A stretch of 16,357 bases of DNA from NCBI GenBank assembly GCA_013365325.1, contig JABVXV010000671.1:1-16357 (forward strand), read 5' to 3'. Position 1 is the stretch's first letter. Every line of letters starts with the position of its first letter. The notes below the pieces were generated by a model. That model was not told where the DNA came from, searched no databases, and saw nothing but the letters and a program-made list of their open reading frames with translations. Source of the stretch: Dipetalonema caudispina. Its lineage: Eukaryota; Nematoda; Chromadorea; Rhabditida; Onchocercidae. Shown in pieces: positions 1 through 13,200 of the stretch. The translations under genes were made by a program, and so were the position numbers.

Positions 1-70
<70 letters not shown>

Positions 71-77
71 ACACACA

Positions 78-109
<32 letters not shown>
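1..109. repeat. (AC)n dinucleotide microsatellite
   Basis: AC repeats run uninterrupted from the window edge to about position 65. They then continue with single T interruptions (ACAT at 66, 84 and 110). The array is cut by the start of the window, so its true length is unknown. It should be length-polymorphic between individuals. Confidence 0.97.
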
Positions 110-130
110 TACGTAATTCCATCTCACGAG

Positions 131-149
131 TTTCTTTTTTTTTTTTTTT
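131..149. repeat. T-rich tract
   Basis: Three T, one C, then fifteen T, closely following the AC microsatellite. This is a low-complexity tract with no sign of function. Confidence 0.85.
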
Positions 150-808
150 CAATTTTTTGTTAGTATTATTATTGAGAAGCGTAACGATGATGTCGGCAAT
201 ATTTTGCTTTCCCTTAAATTTTGCTTTCCGATTTATTTCATCTCATATTTTTTGTTATTCTTCATTAACCGCCTATTCATTTACTTCTTATTTGTTCAAT
301 TATCTGTTTATTAGTCATCTATGTTGAGCCAGCTCACCTTTTGTATTTGGGTAATATCTAGTAGAGAATTTAGTTATTATGAAGAGCTTCATACTTATCG
401 TTCTTAATGAATTACTGTAAATTATTGTTCTTATGTAGCATATAACTTTATTTGCACAATAATTCCTTCCCGTATTTTCCATTAACTAAGTTTTTACATT
501 TATTCGTCTCTTCTCGTTGTCATTTCTTTTCAACCAGTTATTTCACCCATTTGTAATTAATGACTATCACTTCCGATTCGTTTGCACTGCAATTTGTATC
601 ATGCAATAGTGAAAAATTTCTATCTTAAATATGGTTTTGATGTTTGAGGAAGTATTAAGCGGAGCAGGGAAGGAAAGGGAAGCCCCTCTAAATTCATTAT
701 TAACGCCATTACTCATTTAGGATTCTGTTTTCCCATATATCTTTGAGTTTATTTCTTTTTTGCCATATTTGCAGCATTATCCATTCATAGCCCAATAGAT
801 AAGCTTAC

Positions 809-1001
809 CTCTAAGATCATCGAACACTGATCGTTTGAATGGCTTATTACCGTCTTCCTGTCTCCTTCGGATGTAATGCTTTTCTCACCTGCTGGACGAT
901 TATTAATATTTGTCAAGAGACTGATGTTTTGAATGACTTTCTCATCTACGCGAACATACGTTTTAATGATACATTTTACTGTCCGATACACGAAGACATG
1001 T
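809..1001 (-). other. Possible minus-strand exon, unassigned
   Basis: On the minus strand this stretch is open from about 1001 down to 809. It ends in GAG followed by GTAAGC, a good splice donor, at a codon boundary. Its GC content looks higher than its surroundings and its composition is less Phe/Leu-rich than the chance frames nearby. There is no convincing acceptor upstream (the best is an ACAG near 978), no in-frame Met near its start, and no family I recognise. The plus strand is open over the same bases as well, which weakens the case. It is reported only as a candidate. Confidence 0.12.
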
Positions 1002-3579
1002 GTTATTTATATTACCTTCATTTGAATCATATTTATTCATGCATTTATTCGTATCAACAGTAAAACACAGTTGTATCTTGAAGTCAAAGTAGTCTATGAT
1101 GTTCACTTTTTGGATTAGAAAAGATTTTAAATTAGAAAAATCGAAACTATTATTCTCCGCAATATTTCATGAAGAAGTGTGAGGGAAAAAGATTGTTCGG
1201 AAATTTGTTTATCCCTTTATTAAGTGAATTTTTTACAACTTCACTTGTTTAGAGCAGAAAAGCACATCTCAGCTTGGGAGGGAATGTAATGATTGTATGA
1301 ATAATGCTGAAATACTCGAAATGTCATATTTAGGTTTGTATCTAAAGTGTAACTGCACAATAAAAATTTTAGAAAGGATAATCGACAAAGTATCTTGTCT
1401 ATTTGCTTTGAGAAAAATGGATAGGTTGTGAAATTAGGCTGTAACACAGTCAAGATAACTAAGGAATTAGAGAAAGTCAGGTTCTTCAGGCTATTAGAAA
1501 GGTCCGTATAATTTTTCCAGTGATCGCAGAGTTTTGACTTTTTGAATACATTAATGTGGGATGGATTTTTGTCATGTTTAAAAGCATGCTGTTGATTTAT
1601 TGTGGAGTAGGATCGTTTAGCATCAATGTTGTCAAGGTCGAGCTTAGAAACTAATAAAATAGAGATGAGGGAAAAGTTAAGAATTTAGTTTGATAACTAG
1701 TAAGCTAGTTGAAATGTATGAGAAGCAGCAATAGAACCAGGAGTAAACGAAAAGAGAAAAAAGTATAAATGGATGACTAAGATCGTTTTGTATCATTACT
1801 CCTTTTCTATTCTTTTTCTCTTCCGTGAAGTTATCGTTTCGGAGGAAGGCAATGTGAGTGGTTACCACCTATATTTAAATCTAATATTTATATATATATA
1901 TTTCTATCAAAAAAGTGAAGGAGTTGTTTTAATTCGAATTTCTCCAACCTTTCTCGGCATTCTTCAAATTTAAGTTTTTAGTTGCATGCTAATATTGCTG
2001 ATCACCTTTATAAGTGGGAAACTATTCGATCAGTCGAAATTTTCTGATTCTTCGCTCCACCCTTCATGGCTTTTTATTTCTGCAAAAAAAGTTTCCCTTT
2101 TTTATGAGATGTTTGAATGGTTGCAATTATCACAAAAAAGAAAGGAGGACTACTAGCTTTTAACATACACGAAGTGTTGAAAAGAAATAAATATTACTGA
2201 TGAGCATAAAAGTTTGCAAAGTTCCACCGACTTTTGAATATTTAGGAATGAGGAATCTATGACCCTGCGGAGACTTTGTTCGTGTATAGCATTAGAATAT
2301 TTTTTGGAGAACAACTTATTTTATTGTAAAGAGATTTTGAGATTTTTTTTGAAAATGAAACTTTTTGTTCGTATTTTGTATTAACGTATGACATAAAAGG
2401 ATTAGTAAAAGTTGTTGTTCTGCAACAGAAATGCATCAAATTTCGTAATTTTTAACAGGATTCGGATTGCGTCTAATGAGATTCCAAATTAACCTCCATC
2501 TTTTGTGTTCGAAATCTCTGCATGCTTCTTCTTCATCTCCAAAATTTTCGTAATTCTTATTTCTCAATTCTTCATTCTGTATTATGTAAAATCATTTCGT
2601 ATGCATAAACAGCAACTTTTTTTATCATTCTTTGGATTGTTTTTGTCTCTTCGTTGTTTGGTTATTTGTTTTTTAAAAAAGTTTGACGATAATGGAAGTT
2701 GTGTATAACGTTTTTTTTTCTAGATCATTTCAAGATATACCACTATCGAATTTTTTTCCACTTTTTGTGCTTGTTTTTACGTAGTAGACACATTTTTTGT
2801 CAATATCAGTGATGCATAATTAATTTACAGATCTGAAACCTGAATTCAAAGATATCGAAAGTAACGAGCAATAAGTACAGCGAAACTGGAGTGCAAAGCT
2901 AGTTGCCGGTATTTGTCATCTTCAGAGCTGACTAGCATAAGCTGACAATAAGGTAGGCAGCTTTCCTGCATAATGAGTTTGTAATCAAATCGCAACTTAG
3001 AAACAGTTTTTCTAAATTTTGTAAAATTTATCTTTCAAAAGTCAATAAAAGAAGACGATTTTGATGATTGTTATCGGGGTTGGGTTGGTGATACAGAAGT
3101 TGAGTCTGACTTACAGTCCTGGTTAATAGTCAAAGTTTCCTAGTCTATATAAATAGGTGAAAGTTCAGTAGATAACGAAGTCTGACTGTGAATGACTTAA
3201 AATTTTGCTTTGAACCATGATTTGGCCTTCATCTGCTACTGTTTTGGATAAACTGGTGTATAGCATTATAAGTAAGTTGGGAATAAAGATAGAGAGAATA
3301 AACTGCAAATAAGCAGAGTTTTACTACCAAGATTTGTGATGCCATTGTGACTGTATTGTTCAAATAAATAGTATTCAAGTACTTGTGAGAACAGAAAATT
3401 GAATTAATGCAATAGAAAGCTTTGAAGTAGAGGTCAAAAAAAGACTAAAATTTTAAGAGAAATCTTTCAAGAACATAAAATTCAAATATTTGAATGAAAG
3501 AGTAAATTGAAGCTAATTTATTTTTATATTAGTTGCGTTATAGTTTGTTCACACTGCGTGACTGTTAATTTTGTTCATT

Positions 3580-3581
<2 letters not shown>

Positions 3582-3613
<32 letters not shown>
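3582..3613. repeat. Poly-T run of 32 bases
   Basis: An uninterrupted run of 32 T. It could be a slippage-prone simple repeat or the reverse-complemented poly-A tail of an old retroposed element. I see no element body or target-site duplication to support the second option. Confidence 0.9.
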
Positions 3614-3620
<7 letters not shown>

Positions 3621-5460
3621 AGAGAAAAGTCATTGATTTGATTACATAGGATCAATTTCTTCTGGAAAAATTCAATGGTAATGGTGAAGTATTCGGAATG
3701 ATGACTGTTATGTTATTAGTATGCCCTCATCTCATGCTCTTATGCCTCTATTTCCTTATCGCAAATTTATATTATTTTTATCATTCTTCTTTTACCTCGA
3801 TAATCCGTAAAGCTCAATTTATAACAAAATTTGAGCCAAAAAATGTCATGACAGACTCACTTCTTTTCATATTCATTTCCGTTGTTCAGAAAATTTCCTT
3901 CTTCCTTCTTTCTGCTTTGCCGATAAAGGTTTCTTTGTAAGTATGCCAGTCTTGGGCATTGCTTAAAAACAAAAAAAAAAAAATCCATCTGCACTTTTTT
4001 ACTTGTTAGGCATTCATGATCTCGTAATATTACAAAATAATGAGTTTCACTAAGAAAATTGAGGTGTTTTTCATCGGGGAATTTTCTGGAATATTTCAAA
4101 ACTTTTTTTCAGTCTAAGAAGATATTTATTGGGACAATGTATAAAATTGTTTTGTAGCTCATTTCTTTCATAGCCATCATATCCTCCTTCCAACCGACAA
4201 TAATCCCGTTATTTCTGATCCTAATTACATGATATCCATGTAATATGGTATGAGTGATTCCTTCTAATCTCACTGCCTATTTTCATACAAAAATGTAAAA
4301 TATAAACTTGTTTTTTTCTTTGCTTATTCGTAAGCTTCATAACAAATGCAGTTGTTAATGTTATATGGCGTTGCATCGTTAGAGTGAAGTTTTTCAAAAG
4401 CTATTTCATTTTTCGTCATTCCATTTTTCTGAGACTTCTCACTTAGTAATTATTTCAAAATCAATAAAGAGGAGAAATTACAAAGGAATTGAATTAACTA
4501 ATCCTTAGTTTACGCTATCGAATTTAATCGATGTAAGTTAGTATTTAGTTACACAAATTATTGATCTGCTTTAAGATGGCTTCCAATCTTTAGTCAATGG
4601 AGTGAGTGAGTTACTATTTAATCGCGAGGAAGATAAGTTAAATCGTAATAAACTATCCCGAAGTTTCTTTCTATTTAAGTCGGTTTCCTTTTGATTCAAT
4701 TTTTAATGTTCAAATTCTTCATGTTATCAGTGAACTGATCATCTAAATTAGTTCTGTAGGACTCAAAACAAGCAAAGCATTGAGGAAAGGAATTGATTTG
4801 CTTTAAACTTAAGCTTAGTAATTTTTATTAAACGACAAAACTAATCATCTTTTCATTTGTTATTGCTTTTGCTTTTTCTGAGTTATATTCTCAATAATAT
4901 TTTCATATGATTGCCACAAACGATGTTAGCCAGCAATTTACTCGTTTCATAAATCGTCCCGTTCTTTTCATTTCTAAATGGCTAATTTTTTTAATCAAAT
5001 CAAAAAAAGTGCTGCGAAAGATAAAGACGAGCATTGCAATAGAAATCAATTTATTTTCTATTATTTGAACTCTCGAAATCGGAATGTGCATTTGTTTTAT
5101 CCTAAAATTAGTCATTCGTAACAAATTTTTACAACAGAAATTCATATTTGACCCTTTTTACACCTTCTGTTTCATATCTTTGTTCTGTGTTCTGGAGTGT
5201 TTTTATTGTTCTAATCATAGTCATATTAGGTACTAGGAATGAGAAAAAAAGTGAACATAACATAGTCATATTTATCTCGGTAAAAAGTGCTGGATAGGGC
5301 AGGGGAATTGATCGTCATAAGATGAGGTAAATTTGGTAATATTAAGAGTGCAGTATAGATATAATATGCCATTGGTCAGAATACCATGTCTATTGCCAGA
5401 GGCGACAAAAGGATTTTATTACAAAAAGAGGATTTTAAAGTTCTACTTTGCCATTAATTA

Positions 5461-5478
5461 TTTTCCTTTCATATGCAG
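5461..5478 (+). promoter_or_regulatory. 3' splice acceptor abutting mpk-1 ATG; likely trans-splice site
   Basis: A pyrimidine-rich stretch (TTTTCCTTTC) ends in ATATGCAG directly before ATGACAACAATGG. An acceptor touching the first Met codon is typical of nematode spliced-leader trans-splicing. It could equally be the acceptor of an ordinary intron whose 5' exon encodes a longer N-terminus. The ATG at 5473 lies inside this acceptor and would be removed by splicing. Confidence 0.6.
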
Positions 5479-8358
<2,880 letters not shown>

Positions 8359-8567
8359 AAAAAAGCATTTCAAAAGCTGTTATATTTGAAAATTTATTTC
8401 GTCTTAGAGATGATTTGGAAAAGTTTCTAATTTACTTTTTCTAATATATTAGAATTACGATGTCCACCCAAGATGGAATTCTAGAAATTTTAATCATTCG
8501 ATCTTTCTGGACCAAATCCGAAATTTTCTGTAGATTAGGAAAATCATTATTCTGGAATGGTGTGTTA

Positions 8568-8573
8568 ATTAAA
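8568..8573 (+). terminator. Candidate polyA signal for mpk-1
   Basis: ATTAAA, about 210 bases after the kinase stop codon, is the nearest common polyA-signal variant. The canonical AATAAA at 9210 would imply an 850-base 3' UTR. The choice rests on distance alone. Confidence 0.25.
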
Positions 8574-9855
8574 CGACAAGGAATTATTTATAAATTATCA
8601 AATCTTGATTCCATGTTTTGTTGAAAATTTTGTAGAAATTATTTTTTAGAATTTATGTCCGAAAACAGGAAATTTTGAGGTGATATACACAGACTCTCTT
8701 TTACTTGTCCAATTTTGATTGAGAGTTTCATTTATTTATTGACTGGATTAACATTTATTTATGTTTCCATCTTTAACGTTTGATAATTGTGGGAAAGTTG
8801 TATTCATTTATCTGTGAATACAATGTCGAATGTAAGTAAGAGGTCGCGCATTTATCAGATATCAGATCAACCTAAAAATTTCGGGACATATTGTTGCAAC
8901 TCGTTTTTGTACATTTAATAGTGTTCATTTTCTTTTGGACCAACTTAATTTTTTCTATTTTGCTCTTTCATTTTGTTTTCCATTCTGAATTGATTGTCAC
9001 TGTTTTACTTATTGATTAAAGCTTTAAAAGTATGATAGCTGAGTGATGTTCAGCATTTTATACGCAGGAAGTTACGGAAATTCCGAAATTACTTCTCTTC
9101 TTTTCAGCAGCAATATCTGTTATTTCGATAATTGGGACTTCCTTCAACTTCCCTACTTGTCAATTACAGCACCTATTTATACTTGTTGTGCCATGTAAGA
9201 TGTAATTGAAATAAAATTAGGGAATTTTCGTAGTAGTGAAATATTACAGTTAGAATGCCGTTAACATCGCATTCATGAAGTTGGTTTCAAAATTTCAATT
9301 CAACTGAAGTTTGGGAAATTTGAGATTTGGAAAAAGGAAATTTTACTGATATGAACTGTACTCCAAATGCGTCTTACTTTCCAATTCCATTCCATATGTT
9401 ACATATGTTTTGCTAATTTTTTCATGCATGATATGAAATACTGTGATGTTTTTTCCCCATGAATATTTTATATTTCTTCTTTATAAATAACTTTCCTCGT
9501 GTGAATAATATAGAATTTCATGTTTTTCTTTCCAAAAATTCCTTTATATTAGTGTACATGAAGATCTGAATTGGGAAAGTGTTTTCTCTTCAATGTTTAC
9601 AAGAAAACAATTGATTTAAATATGCTTTCAAATTTTATTTTTGGAATAATAAATCCGATTATAATTTGTTAACTTCTCGTATATATTGGATAGTTGTTTT
9701 CAGTGGTTAGACCAAGGACTTTCCAATATATAATGGATGTTATTATTGTTTGGGGAGGAATTAAAGGAATGAGTTTAATTTCTACGGAAAAGTTAAAGAC
9801 AGTTCGGAAATCCATTAATTGAAATCATCTGCTTTTCTATTTCAAATATTGATTT

Positions 9856-9906
9856 AGACAGGAAGTTTCCTGTCTTCTCTCCCATGCCTGGTTTTTTTCT
9901 TCCAGG
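9856..9906. repeat. Two adjacent inverted repeats (hairpins)
   Basis: AGACAGGAA at 9856-9864 pairs perfectly with TTCCTGTCT at 9867-9875 across a 2-base centre, so 9 bp of near-continuous palindrome. Eleven bases later CCTGG (9887-9891) pairs with CCAGG (9902-9906) around a T-rich loop. The function is unknown. The stems are too short for a microRNA precursor. Confidence 0.5.
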
Positions 9907-10209
9907 TATTTTCAAGTCCTGGTTGATCATAATTCTGTAGTTCTTGCATGGATCTGTTGTACTCGATTTTACTTCCCTACATTCACGGATTAATGTATCA
10001 GTAATCAAACTATATCGATTGATTAAGTATCAATGATCTTATTGAAGCGTACTGAAATAAATTCACTGGTAATATAAAATCGGATTCATTTCTATGGCTA
10101 GTGCATCTTGTTGCACACGGTTATAATAAATGGGAATGTGTGTAACAGTGTAAAGTTATTCTTTAAGATTTATTGAATGATTCGTAGAAATGTTTTGTAG
10201 ACATATGCT

Positions 10210-10257
10210 AATAAAAAGTTAAGAAGATTGCCATCTATAAGGCAACTCTAATTTTAG
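10210..10257 (+). promoter_or_regulatory. AATAAA followed by a possible trans-splice acceptor
   Basis: AATAAA (10210-10215) is followed about 36 bases later by TAATTTTAG, which ends at 10257 and lies 27 bases before the predicted ATG of the glomulin-like gene at 10285. A polyA signal close upstream of an acceptor resembles a nematode gene-junction arrangement with spliced-leader addition to the downstream gene. The 1.9 kb distance from mpk-1 is long for a classical operon, so an independent promoter is equally likely. Confidence 0.35.
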
Positions 10258-10284
10258 GTGAGCAAGGTTGGGTCTATCAATTGA

Positions 10285-13200
10285 ATGGAAACTATCTGTG
10301 GTAGTTCAACACCAGAAGTAATTAATATGGGCACATCAATGGTTTTTGGTGATAAGGACCAGGAAAGCAGGTAGTTTGTGTCTCCATTATATATTTAATC
10401 TCATTCAAGTAGGAATTTTCTTGAACATTTTTATTTTAACATGAAACAGAATTCACAATAGTGCCTGAATTTACTTTCCAAATAATCTTTTGAAAATCCT
10501 TTTCTATAGCAGGATATTTCGTTCTTTAAATGGGTATTCTAACCAAAATTTTTACCAGTTTTATTTCTTTAAATTCGTTAAATTTAAGCCATTTTTTAGT
10601 TGTTTCTCTATCTTTAACCATCATCCTGCTTCATGCAAGCAAAGCAGGAAATGTTATTGAATTTAGATTTATATAAATTTTTATAATCTTTCTAAGAAAG
10701 TGAGAATAAATTAAAAATCATAGTTCAATTATGAGTACATATATATGCATGACTTATCAGAACATTACCATCATTCTATCAAATACATAAATGCCTGTTT
10801 GATGCAAATTAAGAATTTGAAAATTAATAAATTCATATGCGTTGTTATTTATTTCCATTTTATGAAAGTCGTTTTTACAAATATCATTGAAATACAAAGT
10901 TAGAGTATGTACTTCTTTCCATTTTGGAAAAATAATTTCATCTCTTTCATTTTCATTGAAGAAAAAATTTTCTAACACATCTCATAAGCCAGTTAACTTC
11001 TTGCTTTGCTTCCTCAACTCTTATGATTTGTTGATCATGATATGTTATCTTCCCGCCCTTCTAAAAGAGAATTATTCATAAGAATTGATTGTAACTAACT
11101 AACCAGTATTACTGAACTATGCTGGGATTAAAAGGTCTACTTATGTATCTAATTCTACCACACGACCAAATAGTCTATTCATCTGATCATGACGGGTTAG
11201 TGTTACTATAGATTTGTTCTATTTGATGTATATGTTCAGGATCAGGTTACATACGCTTGGTTTTCAGAAAATCATAATTTTCATCCATAGAGATTGATTT
11301 GCGTTATTTTCTTGAATGATGTAATAATGATGTAAAATTTACACAATAGTTCAGAATTTCACTGGTAGCCATAACCAAATACATTTATGCATTATTCACA
11401 GTCGAAAGACAAATGGTCCTCAGTTCTGGTTTTGGAAGTTATCCGTACTCGGATTGATATTCTACTCCTTGCTTGAGAAACTTTAAAGACTATCATATTT
11501 GATAGTTTATGTTGTTAGAAGCTAGCCATTAAATTTTAAATCACCAGAAGTAGCCCATAATTGTAGTTTTCTTATAGCGAATCAATAGGAGATGAAGATA
11601 ACCAGAGAGATAAGGGATTTCTTGGAAAGATTCTATATCGGTTGCAACGTAAGAAATACGATGAAGTGCATGGCCTGATAATTGCCGCAACTGATCGTGC
11701 TATTTCGGATATTTATCGAGAATTGTTTCGAGCAGTCATCGAGGAATATGATGAAGATTTTATTGAAAATGGTATTTCCGATCCCATTCTGGAAAACGTT
11801 TTGATATTGTTGAAATCATATGGAACTACTATAGAAAAGTAAGTTTAGAATTAGTTGTGCTGGATATATTTTGGCTAGATGGTTTTCACAATAGTTATTT
11901 GCGCTTATCGATCATTCCACATATTTATATTATCCATATGGCATAAGAAATGAGATATCTTTCAGATTTTAATTAATTTTAAAGCCCGTTGTAATCAATT
12001 CCAAGACAGTTTTTTGTAATGCTTATTTTTTGTATTTGAACTCTATATTACCAACAATTTTAGACTAGCTGTTCTACTTGAGCACTCTGATCGAGTCAAG
12101 TCATGGAAAGCATTTATAATGCTTGGAAGCTTTGTGGAAGAAATAATGCCAGAAATGAAGGATCTCAGCGAGCAGTAAGTCTTTTTTTTTTCTCTAGAAT
12201 GATCTTTCCACTCCTAATTGGTATTACGGCGGTAGACTAAGTTTTTTTATGGATCATTGACTTCATATGTTTGCATGATAGTATTCGTATTTATTTATCC
12301 AGATCTTACTTAGCTCATCTTACCTTCCTTTATCACTATTTATTCGAGCAATTAATGAAAACAATAGTCTGAGTATAGGGTTTATGTTAGATCTCACTCT
12401 CATTTTACATAAATTCAAGTTTAGTTTCATCCACAATATCAGAGAGATTTATGTACCGTCGTGGATTGAACGATTCGAAAAAAATGTCGTGTTAAATTAC
12501 CCAAACGATCAGTTAAACAGAGAATATTTTTGGAATCTAGAAGCCGATTATTTGGATGAGAATTACAATCCGGCATTGCCAGATGCATCTTCTGAACTTT
12601 TTTTAGCAGCCGTTTTTATGTTTTTACGAATTTTTACGTAAGTTCTAGAGTGTTTTCTTTTGCAGAACTCAGAGATTTTAGACCAAAGACAACCTAACCG
12701 GTTATTATTACTGAACAGATTGTATCATCAGCCTTTTTAATCGAAGTAAGTAAGGATCTGCTTTGATCGTTATTTGTGAGCTAAATAATTGTTCATTGTA
12801 TTGCTTGCTTAAAAATTTCTTCTATAACTTATTTTCTAGTTTATCGATGAGCAAAAACTACAAATTATTGGATGAGCTATTCTATAAAGTATTAGCATGC
12901 ACACATATACAAAGTGATTATATGGAAGTATTTATTATGAAATTGGATGAAATTTACAAATTTTCCGACCGGCGATTACCATTAAATACACTTATTTTGG
13001 TCAATTCTTTGAAGTAAGTAGTTTAATGAAGTAAGTAGTTTGCAGAAGTTATGATACTCAAGACAAATGATCAATCATAGTAATCCCATCAAATTCTTGT
13101 TGTAATCGTTTTCATCATCTTTTATTACCGAATTATGACCTTGAATCGTTAGAGATCCAAATTTCTGCACTGATTTTGATAATTAATTTTTATTGTGCAC

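Larger units (their letters stand above)
150..5460. other. Gene-poor upstream region
   Basis: AT-rich sequence with no gene I can support. Several frames of 60-80 codons are open on both strands, but they are rich in Phe, Leu, Tyr and Lys as expected by chance in AT-rich DNA, and they match nothing I recognise. A purine-rich, relatively GC-rich patch lies at about 655-690. A perfect-looking donor (GTAAGTATG) follows an open frame at 3937, but joining that frame directly to the kinase exon at 5479 gives an immediate stop. The kinase promoter, and any exon for a longer N-terminal isoform like C. elegans MPK-1b, would be expected here or upstream. I could not identify either. Confidence 0.6.
8359..10256. 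other. Region between mpk-1 and the glomulin-like gene
   Basis: About 1.9 kb of mostly AT-rich sequence with no supported gene; the first part should be the mpk-1 3' UTR. Candidate polyA signals are ATTAAA at 8568-8573 and AATAAA at 9210-9215, 9648-9653 and 10210-10215. I cannot choose among them. A relatively GC-rich pocket at about 9855-9975 carries two hairpins and overlaps a 71-codon minus-strand frame (9793-10008) that I do not recognise. Confidence 0.6.

Noticed and set aside
2507..2520. GTTCGAAATC resembling a tRNA B box
   Set aside because: The flanking bases do not form a T-arm stem, and no matching A box or acceptor stem lies at the right distance.
2898..2936. GCTAGT...ACTAGC inverted repeat
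   Set aside because: Only six bases per arm with a long loop; expected by chance in several kilobases.
3698..3940. 80-codon + frame ending at a perfect GTAAGTATG donor
   Set aside because: Very hydrophobic chance-like composition, and splicing directly to the kinase exon at 5479 gives an immediate stop, so it cannot be an mpk-1 coding exon.
4903..5145. 80-codon minus-strand frame upstream of mpk-1
   Set aside because: No splice signals, no recognisable motif, and length within chance for this AT content.
11592..11675. Alternative frame from the ATG at 11592
   Set aside because: It stops after 27 codons and conflicts with the long frame that joins in phase to all downstream exons.
12720..12746. 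Possible extra exon ending at a strong GTAAGTAAG donor in the glomulin-like gene
   Set aside because: From the ACAG acceptor it reads TTT TAA, a stop. From the ATCAG acceptor it leaves the wrong phase for exon 5. It could be a decoy site but not a coding exon in this model.
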